DNA of 64,000 nucleotides, from the NCBI RefSeq assembly GCF_012999535.1, contig NZ_JABBWV010000009.1, positions 186,001 through 250,000 of the forward strand, written 5' to 3'. Source of the stretch: Microbispora sp. H11081. GTDB lineage: Bacteria > Actinomycetota > Actinomycetes > Streptosporangiales > Streptosporangiaceae. Numbering within the stretch: position 1 is the stretch's first letter; each line of letters starts with the position of its first letter. Position numbers and translations under genes: made by a program. Below the pieces are notes generated by a model, which did not search any database, was not told the origin of the DNA, and worked only from the letters and a program-made list of their open reading frames with translations. Shown here in pieces: positions 7,917-16,720 of this stretch.

Positions 7917-8816
7917 ATGGCCGGGACGAACCTGACGCTCCGGCGGCGCCAACTGGCGAGCCGTCTTCGAGAGCTGCGACGCGCGACCGGCATGACCGTC
8001 GATCAGGTGGCGCAGGAACTCCTCTGCAGCCCCGCGAAAATCAGCCGCATGGAGACCGGCCAGCGCGGCGTGAGTCAGCGTGACGTCCGGGATCTGTGCC
8101 GGATCTACGCTGTCTCGGACGAGAGAGTCGTCACTCAGCTGATGACACTCGCTCGAGAATCCCGCCAGCCGGGCCTGAGGCAGGAGTGGGGGGACCTCGG
8201 CAACGACGCCATCTACGTCTATATGGACCTGGAGGCGGCGGCGGTGTCCATCACCGAGTTGCAGACCGCCTATATCCCCGGCCTGTTCCAGACGGAGGAG
8301 TACGCACGAGCGCTCATCCACGGGCTGCTTCCACGGATCGACCAGGAGCTTCTGGAGCGGCGGGTCGAAGCGCGAATGAAGCGCCAACTGCTTCTCACCC
8401 AGAAGGAACCGCCCCGCTACTGGACTTTCATAGACGAGGCCGCCCTGCTCCGGCAGGTCGGTGACGCCACGGTCATGGCGGACCAGCTGGACCATGTGCT
8501 CAGGCTCGCGCAGGCGCCTCACGTAACCGTGCAAGTCGTTCCGTTCAAAGCAGGCGCCTACATGTCCGCGGACGGCCCGTTTGTGATGTTCAGGATGAAG
8601 GATCCGACCGTATCCGAAGTCGTCTACGTCGAGATGCTCAACCGGGTGGAATACCTGGAGAAGCCAGCGGAGCTGGAAATCTACCGGGAGGCCGTCGAGA
8701 TCATCCGTGCGGCCGCCCTGCCTCCGAACGAGTCCATCCAACGGATCGCGAAGGCTAAATCAGACTTTAGTGCTGCGCTGCCCCGCAGTGACCATCTGTC
8801 TCCGGGAGAACAATAG
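7917..8816 (+). CDS. XRE-family regulator with DUF5753 domain
   Basis: A 299-aa regulator typical of actinomycetes. The N-terminal helix-turn-helix (about 13-70; VDQVAQELLCSPAKISRME) is followed by the DUF5753 domain (about 100-280), recognised from TAYIPGLFQTEEYARAL, the RMKRQ helix and VQVVPF. The ATG at 7917 has AAGGTGA 6 nt upstream. Two DUF397 genes follow at once on the same strand (20-nt and 123-nt gaps), the standard partner arrangement. Such pairs have been linked to development and antibiotic regulation or to toxin-antitoxin-like behaviour. The specific role here is unknown. Confidence 0.93.
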   Translation: MAGTNLTLRRRQLASRLRELRRATGMTVDQVAQELLCSPAKISRMETGQRGVSQRDVRDLCRIYAVSDERVVTQLMTLARESRQPGLRQEWGDLGNDAIYVYMDLEAAAVSITELQTAYIPGLFQTEEYARALIHGLLPRIDQELLERRVEARMKRQLLLTQKEPPRYWTFIDEAALLRQVGDATVMADQLDHVLRLAQAPHVTVQVVPFKAGAYMSADGPFVMFRMKDPTVSEVVYVEMLNRVEYLEKPAELEIYREAVEIIRAAALPPNESIQRIAKAKSDFSAALPRSDHLSPGEQ

Positions 8817-8835
8817 CGTAGAGACAGAGGATCAC

Positions 8836-9051
8836 ATGGAGCTCCGGCCAGACATGCCGATAACAGAATCGCAATGGCGCATCTCCACGAGATGCAACGG
8901 CGGCAACTGCGTACAGGTGGCCATCGTTGACGGAATGGTCGCCATACGCGACTCGAAAAACCCAGCACAGGGCACGCAGTTCTACTCTCGTGAGGAGTGG
9001 CGTCGCTTTGTGGCGTCCGTGAAGGAAGGTTCGTACGATCTGCCACAGTAA
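8836..9051 (+). CDS. DUF397 protein
   Basis: A 71-aa partner of the XRE-DUF5753 regulator. It shows the DUF397 signature: W-x(3)-CNGGNCVQVA, then IRDSKNP and a C-terminal FYSREEWRRFVASVKEG helix. AGAGGA precedes the ATG at 8836. The stop of the regulator is 20 nt upstream, so the two are probably co-transcribed. DUF397 proteins are thought to be effectors or co-regulators controlled by their XRE neighbour. Confidence 0.9.
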   Translation: MELRPDMPITESQWRISTRCNGGNCVQVAIVDGMVAIRDSKNPAQGTQFYSREEWRRFVASVKEGSYDLPQ

Positions 9052-9174
9052 CCTGGAGGATTGCCAACACAGCGCGTGACCACGGCAAACAGGACAGCTT
9101 TCCAAAAAGCGGATGGATTACAATGCTTCCGGGTGATATCTCACTCTACGAGTGGACGGCTTCCGGGAGAGTGC

Positions 9175-9378
9175 ATGGCACGCCGACCTTCGTTCGACGG
9201 TGTCGAGTGGCACCAGGCATGCAACAACGGCAACTGCGTGGAGGTCACCCTCCAGGACGGATGGGTCGGCGTCCGCGATGGGAAGCAGGGCGATGACGGT
9301 CCTGTGCTGACATTCACCGCCGAGGAATGGCAGGCGTTCGTCCAGGAAGTGAAAGCGGGCCGCTTCGACGTCCCCTGA
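9175..9378 (+). CDS. Second DUF397 protein
   Basis: A 67-aa paralogue of the preceding gene with WHQACNNGNCVEV, VRDGKQ and FTAEEWQAFVQEVKAG. The ATG at 9175 follows GGGAGAG; longer in-frame starts begin in an AT-rich stretch unlike coding DNA. The 123-nt gap to the first DUF397 gene may hold its own promoter. A strong bidirectional terminator follows at 9399-9434. Confidence 0.88.
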   Translation: MARRPSFDGVEWHQACNNGNCVEVTLQDGWVGVRDGKQGDDGPVLTFTAEEWQAFVQEVKAGRFDVP

Positions 9379-9398
9379 CGCTCGTATGGGATGGCCTT

Positions 9399-9434
9399 GA
9401 GGGCTTCCCCGGATGAATGGCCGGGGAAGCCCTC
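9399..9434. terminator. Bidirectional hairpin terminator
   Basis: A perfect 14-bp stem whose arms include GGGCTTCCCCGG and its complement encloses an 8-nt loop. It lies between the convergent DUF397 gene (stop 9378) and the GH87-like gene (stop 9452), so it can serve both. No U-tract is present, as is usual in high-GC actinomycetes. Confidence 0.8.
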
Positions 9435-9451
9435 TCAGCGGGTGAAGGGGC

Positions 9452-11428
9452 TCACCAGCGGGACGGTGGGGGTGGGGGGACGACCGGGGGGCGGTCGTCG
9501 CAGGTGATGGTGTTCGGCAGCATCCAGGGGGCGAGCCAGCCGCCGTCGTTGCCGCCGAGGTCGGTCAGGGAGAACTCCGATCCGGTGGGCGGGAAGTTGA
9601 AGGCGCCGCAGTTGTTGGCCCCGACCGCGCCGACGTTGCGGGCGTCCACGTTCTGGAAGGACGCCGAGCCCTTCACACGGGCGCTGACCACGGAGGTGCC
9701 CGTGCCGTCGACCCGGATGTCCTTGAACCTGACCTTCGGGATGGCGTACAGGTCCTTCACCGACCACTCGCTGACCAGCATGATCGCGTTGTACGTGCTG
9801 TCGAGGTAGTGGTCGCCGCTGACCTCGATGTCGGCGTCGATGTCCTTCTCCAGCGCGTAGAACCAGATGGCTCCCAGGCCGATGTTCCAGTTCAGCTCGT
9901 AGGTGCCGGCGCGTACGGTGGTGTTGCCGGTGATGCGGAGCTTCCCGGCGAACGGCTCCGCGCCGAACCGGGAGCCGACCTGGATGGCGCTGCCCTCCCT
10001 GATCGGGTCGGCGATCAGGTTGTTAGCGATCGTGTTGTCCGTGCCGCCGTAGATCGCGATGCCGTTGGCCAGCACGGGCGTCTGCACGGTGTTGCGCTCG
10101 ATCCTGTTGCGCGCGTCGGCGGTCCTGTCGGACCACAGGGCGAGGGCGTCGTCACCCGTGTTGCGGAAGAAGTTGCCCGACACGACGGAGTCGGTCACGC
10201 CGGTGTGGAAGTTGAGCCCGTCCGCGATCTGGTCGACGATCACGTTGTTGGTGATCTTGAGGCCTCGCATCGGGCCGTCGAACCACATGCCGACCTTGGT
10301 GTGGCGGATGTGGAGCCCGTCGATGGTCGAGTCGCTCATCGCGCCGCCGACGCCGTTGACCTGGTCGGTGTCGACGCGGTCCCGTACGTCTCCCTCGATG
10401 GCGAAGCCGGACAGGTGGACGTTCCTGCTGCCGCCGGCCGCGGCGTCCTTGCCGTAGAACCCGACGCCGGTGTGCACCGAGCCGTCCGGGGCCGGGGTGT
10501 CCAGGCCGACCTGACGACCCTTGATGATCGTGTACCAGCTTCCGGCGCCGTTGATCGTCACGTCGTCCACGACGATGTGCCGGTTCACCTGATAGGTGCC
10601 CGGCGGGATGTAGACCTTCAGTCGGGCGCGCTTGGCAAAGGCGATCGCCTTGTCGATCGCCCCCGCCGAGTCGCGCCTGCCGGTGGGGTCGGCGCCGAAG
10701 GCCAGCACGTTCGCCGCGACGACCTCCACCCGCGGCGGGCCGACGAGGTGCGAGTCGAGCAGGTCGACGACGGTCCACGCGGCGTTGCTCCCGGCCGGTG
10801 CGGTCAGCCGTACGGTGTCGCCCGCCCGGTACGTACGGCCGAGCAGGAGGCGTTGCTCGTCGTAGAAGTGGTTCGGGCGGAACGGCTTGGCGATCTCCGG
10901 GGCCGGTGTGGTGGCGTCAGGCACGCAGGAGCACTCGGTGATCCACCAGTCGGGGTGCAGCAGGCCGGCGTCCGGGTCGTTGGAGAACGGATACTGGTTG
11001 TAGAGCCAGGCGTACTGCGATGTCAGGGTCATCGTGGCCCGCTTGCGGCCGCCGACCGAGACGTCGAGCGGCGCTGTGATGCCGCCGCCCCTGGGCGCGT
11101 CGGGGATGCTGTAGCGCACGGTGATCGCGTTGGCCGCCTTCGGCAGCGTGAACTCGACGTACTGGCCTGGGGCGAGCTTCACCGCCCTGCGGCCCGACGC
11201 CTCCGCCGGCAGCGTGTACGCGTCGCGGCCGGGGCCGATGACCGTCCCGTTCGTGGCGGCGTTCTCCGCCTCCTGCTCGGCGAAGTCGACCTCGGCTCCG
11301 CGGCCGGCCACGAGGGCCGGGTCGAGGGCGGCCCGGGTCACGAAGGGCGCCTTCGCCGAGGCTGACACCGGAGCCTGTAACGCCACGAGCCCGGTGAGGG
11401 CGACGGCCGCCGCCAGCAGGATCCTCAT
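9452..11428 (-). CDS. Secreted GH87-like alpha-1,3-glucanase (mutanase), single catalytic unit
   Basis: A 658-aa secreted enzyme predicted to cut alpha-1,3-glucan. A signal peptide (about 1-25) precedes a beta-sandwich carbohydrate-binding-like region (about 45-230) and a right-handed beta-helix beginning at VLAFGADPTG. Asp403 (ADGLNFHTG) and Asp426-Asp427 (NTGDDALA) are spaced 23 and 24 residues apart. That is the same spacing as the catalytic triad recalled for Bacillus circulans GH87 Agl enzymes (Asp1067, Asp1090, Asp1091). The ATG at 11428 overlaps the GH13 stop (ATGA) with GGAGG just upstream, so the enzyme is the last gene of the importer operon. It has no C-terminal binding domains, unlike the paralogue at 18037. 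Other beta-helix glycosidases or lyases are the alternative. Confidence 0.78.
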   Translation of the reverse strand: MRILLAAAVALTGLVALQAPVSASAKAPFVTRAALDPALVAGRGAEVDFAEQEAENAATNGTVIGPGRDAYTLPAEASGRRAVKLAPGQYVEFTLPKAANAITVRYSIPDAPRGGGITAPLDVSVGGRKRATMTLTSQYAWLYNQYPFSNDPDAGLLHPDWWITECSCVPDATTPAPEIAKPFRPNHFYDEQRLLLGRTYRAGDTVRLTAPAGSNAAWTVVDLLDSHLVGPPRVEVVAANVLAFGADPTGRRDSAGAIDKAIAFAKRARLKVYIPPGTYQVNRHIVVDDVTINGAGSWYTIIKGRQVGLDTPAPDGSVHTGVGFYGKDAAAGGSRNVHLSGFAIEGDVRDRVDTDQVNGVGGAMSDSTIDGLHIRHTKVGMWFDGPMRGLKITNNVIVDQIADGLNFHTGVTDSVVSGNFFRNTGDDALALWSDRTADARNRIERNTVQTPVLANGIAIYGGTDNTIANNLIADPIREGSAIQVGSRFGAEPFAGKLRITGNTTVRAGTYELNWNIGLGAIWFYALEKDIDADIEVSGDHYLDSTYNAIMLVSEWSVKDLYAIPKVRFKDIRVDGTGTSVVSARVKGSASFQNVDARNVGAVGANNCGAFNFPPTGSEFSLTDLGGNDGGWLAPWMLPNTITCDDRPPVVPPPPPSRW

Positions 11429-12993
11429 CTCGCCTCCATGATCCAGACCGCGGTGTCGGACGGGAGCAGGTCTCCGTCGAGAGGGCCGCTGGCCAGCGCG
11501 ACCGATCCCCTGACCGGGAACGGCACGGGCTCCGTGCCGAGGTTCACCACGCACACGAGACCTGAGTCGCGCCGGAACGCGATCACGTCGTCCGTGGTCG
11601 GCAGCCAGGTCATCGTGCCGTCGCCGAGCAGTTCGCGCCGCAGGCGCAGGGCGGAGCGGTACAGGCACAGCATCGAGCCGGGATCGGCCCGCTGGGCCTC
11701 CACGGTGAGGTCGCGCCAAGCTACCGGCTGGGGCAGCCAGGGCTCGCCCGTGCCGTAGCCGAACGGCGGCTCCTCCCCCGACCACGGCAGCGGCACCCGG
11801 CAGCCGTCGCGGCCGCGTACGGTGTGGCCGGAGCGCTCCCACATCGGGTCGTCGATGAGCTCCTCGGGGATGTCCTCGACCTCGTTGAGGCCGAGCTCCT
11901 CCCCCTGGTAGACGTAGACGCTCCCGGGCAGGGCCATCGCCAGCAGCGCCGCCGCCCGCGCCCGGCGCCGGCCGAGCTCCAGGTCGGACGGCATGCCGTC
12001 CCGGCGCTCGGCGTTGTCCCAGGACGTGACGGCCCTGCCGTACCGCGTGACGGGACGGGCGACGTCGTGGTTGGACAACACCCAGGTCGCGGGTGCCCCG
12101 ATCGGCACGTGCGTGGCGAGGGTCAGGTCGATGCTGCCGCGCAGCGCGGCCGGCTCCCACGCGCTCGACAGGAAGTCGAAGTTGAACGCGGTGTGGAGTT
12201 CGTCGGGGCGCAGGTAGTTCGCGAACCGCTCCTGGTCGGGCAGCCACACCTCGCCGATGAGGATCCGCCCGCCGTACGAGTCGGACAGCCGCCGCCACTC
12301 GCGGTAGATCTCGTGGACGCCGTCGTGGTCGGTGTACGACTCCTCCACGCTGTCGAGGTCCTTGACCAGGACGGCCGCCGAGTCGATGCGGACGCCGTCC
12401 ACACCTCGGTCGAACCAGAACCGCAGCACGTCCAGGAACTCCTGGCGTACGGCCGGGTTGTTCCAGTTGAAGTCGGGCTGTTCCGGCGCGAACAGGTGGA
12501 GGTACCACTCGCCGTCCGGCACCTGTGTCCATGCCGGGCCGCCGAAGATCGACCGCCAGCCGTTGGGCGGGCCGTCGCCGACGCCGGGGCGGAACCAGAA
12601 CCGCTCCCGGGCCTCCGAACCGGGACCGGCCGCCAGGGCTTCCTGGAACCAGGCGTTCTGGTCGGACGCGTGGTTGGGGACGACGTCGATGATCGTACGG
12701 ATGCCCAGCTCGTGGGCCTCCTGGATCAGCTTCTCCGCCTCGGCGAGGGTGCCGAAGACCGGCTCGATGCCGCGGTAGTCGGCGACGTCGTAGCCGCCGT
12801 CGGCCATGGGCGAGGGATACCACGGGTTCAGCCAGACGGCGTCGACGCCGAGGTCGGCCAGGTACGGCAGGCGCGACCGCAGCCCCGCCAGGTCACCCGT
12901 CCCGTCGCCGTTCCCGTCGGCGAAGCTGCGCAGGTAGACCTGGTAGATCGCGGCCCCGCGCCACCAATCGGGGGTCGAGGTGTTGCCGGGCAT
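11425..12993 (-). CDS. GH13 alpha-glucosidase
   Basis: A 522-aa enzyme predicted to hydrolyse imported alpha-linked oligosaccharides; it has no signal peptide, so it acts in the cytoplasm. The (beta/alpha)8 barrel shows the four GH13 regions: DVVPNH, GVRIDSA with nucleophile Asp204, IGEVW with acid/base Glu248, and SNHD with Asp310. Opening motif IYQVYLRSFADGNGDG is typical of oligo-1,6-/alpha-glucosidases. AAGGAG precedes the ATG at 12993. It lies between the permease genes (47 nt upstream) and the GH87-like gene (4-nt overlap). In this context nigero-oligosaccharides are plausible substrates, though maltose-type activity cannot be excluded. Confidence 0.92.
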   Translation of the reverse strand: MPGNTSTPDWWRGAAIYQVYLRSFADGNGDGTGDLAGLRSRLPYLADLGVDAVWLNPWYPSPMADGGYDVADYRGIEPVFGTLAEAEKLIQEAHELGIRTIIDVVPNHASDQNAWFQEALAAGPGSEARERFWFRPGVGDGPPNGWRSIFGGPAWTQVPDGEWYLHLFAPEQPDFNWNNPAVRQEFLDVLRFWFDRGVDGVRIDSAAVLVKDLDSVEESYTDHDGVHEIYREWRRLSDSYGGRILIGEVWLPDQERFANYLRPDELHTAFNFDFLSSAWEPAALRGSIDLTLATHVPIGAPATWVLSNHDVARPVTRYGRAVTSWDNAERRDGMPSDLELGRRRARAAALLAMALPGSVYVYQGEELGLNEVEDIPEELIDDPMWERSGHTVRGRDGCRVPLPWSGEEPPFGYGTGEPWLPQPVAWRDLTVEAQRADPGSMLCLYRSALRLRRELLGDGTMTWLPTTDDVIAFRRDSGLVCVVNLGTEPVPFPVRGSVALASGPLDGDLLPSDTAVWIMEAR

Positions 12994-13040
12994 GCTGGAT
13001 ACAACTCCTTACGGGTGACTGCGGCAGGGGTGGGTCGTTG

Positions 13041-14018
13041 TCAGCCCTTGAGACCGCCGCCGGTGAGACCGGCCATGATGTGCCGCTGGAACAGGAAGAA
13101 GACGACGATGGTGGGGATGCTCGCGATCACCAGGGAGGCGACCAGCACGTTCTGCGGCATCTGCGAGGAGAGCGAGGCGATGCCGATGCTCACCGACATC
13201 TTGTCGCTGTCCGGCAGCACCAGGAGGGGCCAGACGAAGTCGCGCCAGACGTTGACGACGGTGAGGATCGAGACCACCCCGAGGATGGGCCGGGAGATCG
13301 GTATCACCACCGACCACAGGATGCGGCCGGGCGACGCCCCGTCGATCTCGGCGGCTTCGAGCAGTTCCCGGGGGATCGAGTCGAAGAAGCGCTTGAGCAG
13401 GAAGACGTTGAAGCCGTTGGCGGCGGCCGGCAGCCAGATCGCCCAGGGCGTGTTGAGCAGGTTCCACCCGAAGATCGGCAGTTCCTTCGCCGTCAGGTAC
13501 GCCGGGAGCATGATGACCATGGGCGGGATCATCAGCGTCGACAGCATCAGCGCCAGCACGACCTTGCCGAGCACCGGGCGGAGTTTCGACAGGGCGTACG
13601 CCGCGGAGACGTCCACCGCGAGCGTCAGCAGCCAGGCGCCGCCGGCGTAGAGGGCCGTGTTGCCGAGCAGCGTGCCCAGGCCGAGCAGATCCCACGCCTC
13701 CAGGTATCCGTCGAGTGAGAAGTGCAACGGCAGGAAGGACGGCGGGATCGAGTTGAGCTCCTCGGTGGACTTCATCGCACCGGTGACCATCCAGTAGAGC
13801 GGGAAGACGAACGCGGCGGTGAAGCTCACCACCACGATCGCCAGCACGATCCAGTAGACGGTCCGGCCGCGGGCCGTGTTGAGCTGGTGCGGTGAGACGG
13901 CGGTGCGGAACTGCGTCTGGAACGGCTTGCGCGGCCGCCGCGGCCCGCGGCGTTCGTTCCCCGCGGGGGCGGCGGGCGTCCCCGCCGGGCGGTCGGGCAT
14001 CACGGTGACGTCGGTCAT
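13041..14018 (-). CDS. ABC sugar transporter permease (MalG/CUT1 type)
   Basis: A 325-aa inner-membrane permease with six predicted TM helices. It has the cytoplasmic EAA loop (ELLEAAEIDGASPGRILWSVVIPISRP) that docks the ATPase. A basic Pro/Arg-rich N-terminal tail precedes TM1 (VYWIVLAIVVVSF). It starts 13 nt after the partner permease and pairs with it and the binding protein at 15095-16474. No ATP-binding subunit is present in the window, so a shared MsiK-like ATPase, known in Streptomyces, probably powers it. Confidence 0.93.
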   Translation of the reverse strand: MTDVTVMPDRPAGTPAAPAGNERRGPRRPRKPFQTQFRTAVSPHQLNTARGRTVYWIVLAIVVVSFTAAFVFPLYWMVTGAMKSTEELNSIPPSFLPLHFSLDGYLEAWDLLGLGTLLGNTALYAGGAWLLTLAVDVSAAYALSKLRPVLGKVVLALMLSTLMIPPMVIMLPAYLTAKELPIFGWNLLNTPWAIWLPAAANGFNVFLLKRFFDSIPRELLEAAEIDGASPGRILWSVVIPISRPILGVVSILTVVNVWRDFVWPLLVLPDSDKMSVSIGIASLSSQMPQNVLVASLVIASIPTIVVFFLFQRHIMAGLTGGGLKG

Positions 14019-14031
14019 GGCCGGGCTCCCC

Positions 14032-14976
14032 TCACACCGTGTTGTCGCGCGAGACGCGCAGGTAGATCGCGGAGAACACCATGAGGACGATCATGAGCAT
14101 CAGGCCGAGCGCGTTGCCCGCGTTGAGATTGCCGAAGTTGAAGGCGTACTGGTACATGAGGTAGACGACGCTGATCGTGGCGTTCTCCGGGCCGCCGCCG
14201 GTGAGCAGGTAGGGCTCGATGAAGACCTGCATGGTCGCCACGATCTGCAGGAGCAGCATCACCAGCAGGATCAGCCTGGTCTGCGGGATGGTGACGTGCC
14301 AGATGCGCCGGAACAGCCCGGCGCCGTCGAGCTCGGCGGCCTCGTACAGCTCGCTCGGGATGGTCTGCAGGGCGGCCAGGTAGATGAGCGTGCCGCTGCC
14401 CATGTTCATCCAGGTGGAGACGATGACCAGCGAGATCAGCGCGGTGCTCGTCGAGTTGAGCCACTGGAGGCCCGGCAGGTGGACCAGGCCGAGCGCCTGG
14501 TTGAACAGCCCGTAGTCGGGGTTGTAGAACCACTGGAACAGCAGGACGCTCACCGCGGGCGGCAGCATGACCGGCAGGTAGACCACGAAACGCAGGTACG
14601 CCCTCGCGTGCCGCAGTTCGTTCAGCACGATCGCGGTGACGAACGGGATCCCGTAGCCGCACACCAGGGCGAGCAGGGTGAACACCGCGGTGTTGACCCA
14701 GGCGGGCCAGAAGGCGGGGTCGTTGACGACGGTGCGGAAGTTGTCCAGCCCCACCCACTGGGGCGGGTCGACGAAGTTCGTCTTCTGGAAGCTGAGGATG
14801 ACCTCGCGGACCATCGGATACCAGGAGAAGAACGCGAAACAGATCAGAGCGCCGCACAGGAAGCCGTAGGCGGTCACATTGCGCCGTACGGCGCGCCGCA
14901 GTCTCGTCGGCTGCCGCCCTCTGCTCGTCGGCTGGCGCCCTCTGCCGCTCGCTACCGGGATGCCGGCTGTGGTCAT
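14032..14976 (-). CDS. ABC sugar transporter permease (MalF/CUT1 type)
   Basis: A 314-aa permease with six TM helices and the EAA loop ELYEAAELDGAGLFRRIWHVTIPQTR. The start is uncertain. ATG 14976 (MTTAGIPVASGR) is adopted; GTG 15012 in the same frame is a possible alternative and neither has a strong ribosome site. It forms the first half of the heterodimeric channel with 13041-14018. The gap to the binding-protein gene (stop 15095) is short, which fits one transcript from the promoter at 16565-16593. Confidence 0.9.
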   Translation of the reverse strand: MTTAGIPVASGRGRQPTSRGRQPTRLRRAVRRNVTAYGFLCGALICFAFFSWYPMVREVILSFQKTNFVDPPQWVGLDNFRTVVNDPAFWPAWVNTAVFTLLALVCGYGIPFVTAIVLNELRHARAYLRFVVYLPVMLPPAVSVLLFQWFYNPDYGLFNQALGLVHLPGLQWLNSTSTALISLVIVSTWMNMGSGTLIYLAALQTIPSELYEAAELDGAGLFRRIWHVTIPQTRLILLVMLLLQIVATMQVFIEPYLLTGGGPENATISVVYLMYQYAFNFGNLNAGNALGLMLMIVLMVFSAIYLRVSRDNTV

Positions 14977-15094
14977 CGTTGTGGATCCGATCTCGACGTG
15001 ATTGCCCTGCACTCGACTCGCCCTGCGCGATCCGCCGGGGCGCCGGCCGCGCGCGGGTCACGGCCGCGGACGGCGCCCCGGTTTATCACGGCGG

Positions 15095-16474
15095 TCAGCC
15101 CTTCGAGGCCAGCAGCGAGTTGACCTTCGACTCGGCGTCGGCCAGGAGTTGGTCGATGTTCGCGTCCTTACGGGTCAGCACGGCCGACATCGGAGTGTCG
15201 AGGATCTTGTAGATCTCCTGGGCGTACGGCCCGGGCTCGGCCTTCGGCGGGATGCCCTTGGAGCCCTCGACCCAGCCGGCGAACTGGGCGGCGTCGATGT
15301 TCGCGTTCTGCTGCCGCAGGTCGGTCACGGCCTGGCCGGACGGCGTGTCCGCGCCGTACAGGTCGGGGTACGGCTGACCGACCGTCAGGTTCGCGCCCTT
15401 GGCCCGCACGTAGTCGAACTGGCCCTTACCGGGGGTGAGAAACTTGTACTCGATCCACTTGAGGCCGGCCTTGATCTGCTCCGGGGTGGCCTTCGGGTTG
15501 ATCATGTAACCGGCGCCGCCGTTGAACAGGGCCTTGGCCTCGGGCTGGGCGGTGATGGCATAGTTCTCGAACTTGCCGCCGAAGTCGTTGCGCAGCGAGA
15601 TGAGCACGTCGGGCGCGCCCAGCATCATGCCCATCTTGCCGCCGGCCATGGCCTTCATCAGGGCCGGCCAGTCGATGTAGAGCTGGGAGCCCATGCTGTT
15701 GTCGGCCCACCGCATCTGGTGGAGGTTCTCCAGCACGGCCTTGCCCTCGGGGGTGTTGAAGGCGGCCTTCGTGCCGTCGTCGGTGATGACCGATCCGCCC
15801 CGGCCGTAGATGGAGGCGGTGAAGTGCCAGCCGCCGACGTTGTTGCCGCTGTACTCGCCGTACCCGACGTAGCCGGGACCGAGCCCCGCGATCTTCTTCG
15901 CGGCGGCCTGTACGTCGGCCCAGGTCTTGGGCGGGTTGTTCGGATCGAGGCCGGCCTTGGTGAAGACGGCCTTGTTGTAGACGAGGCCCATGCCGTAGCC
16001 GTCGGTCGGCAGGCCGTAGATCTTGCCGTCCTTCTTGAACAGGTCGATCGAGCTGTTGTAGTCCTGGAACGTCTTGATCTCGTTGACGTACGGCGTGATG
16101 TCGGCGGCCTGCCCGCTCTCGATGAGGCGGCCCACGTTGGGGAAGTTGACGTAGAAGACCGTCTCCAGTTCGCCGCTGGCCAGCTTGGGCTCGAAGGTGC
16201 GCGGGTCGTAGCAGGGGAAGGCGTCGGTGACCTTCGAGATCTTGATGGTGGGGTTCAGCTGCTGGAAGGCCGCCAGGTCCTCTTCGAACGTCGCGCGCTC
16301 CGCCTTGTTCGTCTTCGGCGGCTCGCAGTTGACCGAGATCGACACCGGCCCTGCGGCGCCGGGCGCCGCACTGGCCTTGGCGCCGCTGCCGCCGCCGTCA
16401 TCGGCGCCGCAGGCCGCGGCCGCCGCGATGGCAAGTCCCGAGACCAGCAGTATCGAGAGCTTGTGGGATTTCAT
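15095..16474 (-). CDS. Sugar ABC transporter substrate-binding lipoprotein
   Basis: A 459-aa extracellular solute-binding protein of the CUT1 cluster. From ATG 16474 the signal peptide ends at Cys22 (AAAAACGADD), so it is a lipoprotein tethered outside the membrane. The mature part has typical binding-protein features such as DAFPCYDPRTFEPKLASGE, YGLPTDGYGMGLVYNK and AALKAMAGGK-like segments. An upstream in-frame ATG at 16579 is rejected because it would place the promoter and operator inside the gene. As first gene of the operon 9452-16474, it should capture oligosaccharides released by the secreted GH87-like enzymes. Confidence 0.93.
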   Translation of the reverse strand: MKSHKLSILLVSGLAIAAAAACGADDGGGSGAKASAAPGAAGPVSISVNCEPPKTNKAERATFEEDLAAFQQLNPTIKISKVTDAFPCYDPRTFEPKLASGELETVFYVNFPNVGRLIESGQAADITPYVNEIKTFQDYNSSIDLFKKDGKIYGLPTDGYGMGLVYNKAVFTKAGLDPNNPPKTWADVQAAAKKIAGLGPGYVGYGEYSGNNVGGWHFTASIYGRGGSVITDDGTKAAFNTPEGKAVLENLHQMRWADNSMGSQLYIDWPALMKAMAGGKMGMMLGAPDVLISLRNDFGGKFENYAITAQPEAKALFNGGAGYMINPKATPEQIKAGLKWIEYKFLTPGKGQFDYVRAKGANLTVGQPYPDLYGADTPSGQAVTDLRQQNANIDAAQFAGWVEGSKGIPPKAEPGPYAQEIYKILDTPMSAVLTRKDANIDQLLADAESKVNSLLASKG

Positions 16475-16564
16475 CCTCGTTCCCTTCTGGAACCGCGCAC
16501 CACGACCCGTCGAAGCACCCGGCTCGGGGCCGACTGGAGCGCCCCGATCCGCTCGGTTGCGAGA

Positions 16565-16593
16565 AACATACAGAGCCATGCATGGCTCAGCAA
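16565..16593 (-). promoter_or_regulatory. Promoter with operator palindrome in its spacer
   Basis: On the minus strand TTGCTG (16593-16588) and TATGTT (16570-16565) are separated by exactly 17 nt. That spacer is filled by a perfect 16-bp palindrome GAGCCATGCATGGCTC (16573-16588, touching the -35). A repressor bound there would block RNA polymerase. The expected transcription start is near 16558, giving a leader of about 84 nt before the binding-protein gene. Confidence 0.75.
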
Positions 16594-16720
16594 TAGTCCG
16601 CCATTAACTCTGCAAAAAAGTGACAGTGATCGTGGACGGGACTCAGGACGGCATGACGAGACGGCCGGACAGCACGGCCGGGGCGGCCGGAAGGAAGGGA
16701 ACGGCCCGCGCGAGGCCGCC

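Noticed and set aside
6687-9378. Integrated conjugative element
   Set aside because: No integrase, Rep, FtsK-like transfer gene or attachment repeat was found near the XRE-DUF397 cluster.
11830-11839. GGAGCGCTCC inside the GH13 gene, resembling the CelR box
   Set aside because: It lies within codons for Glu-Arg-Ser, is shorter than the full box and is far from any promoter.
9452-12823. One very long minus-strand frame spanning the GH87-like gene and most of the GH13 gene
   Set aside because: The upstream part is an out-of-frame reading of GH13. The true GH87-like start is ATG 11428 with an ATGA overlap and a signal peptide.
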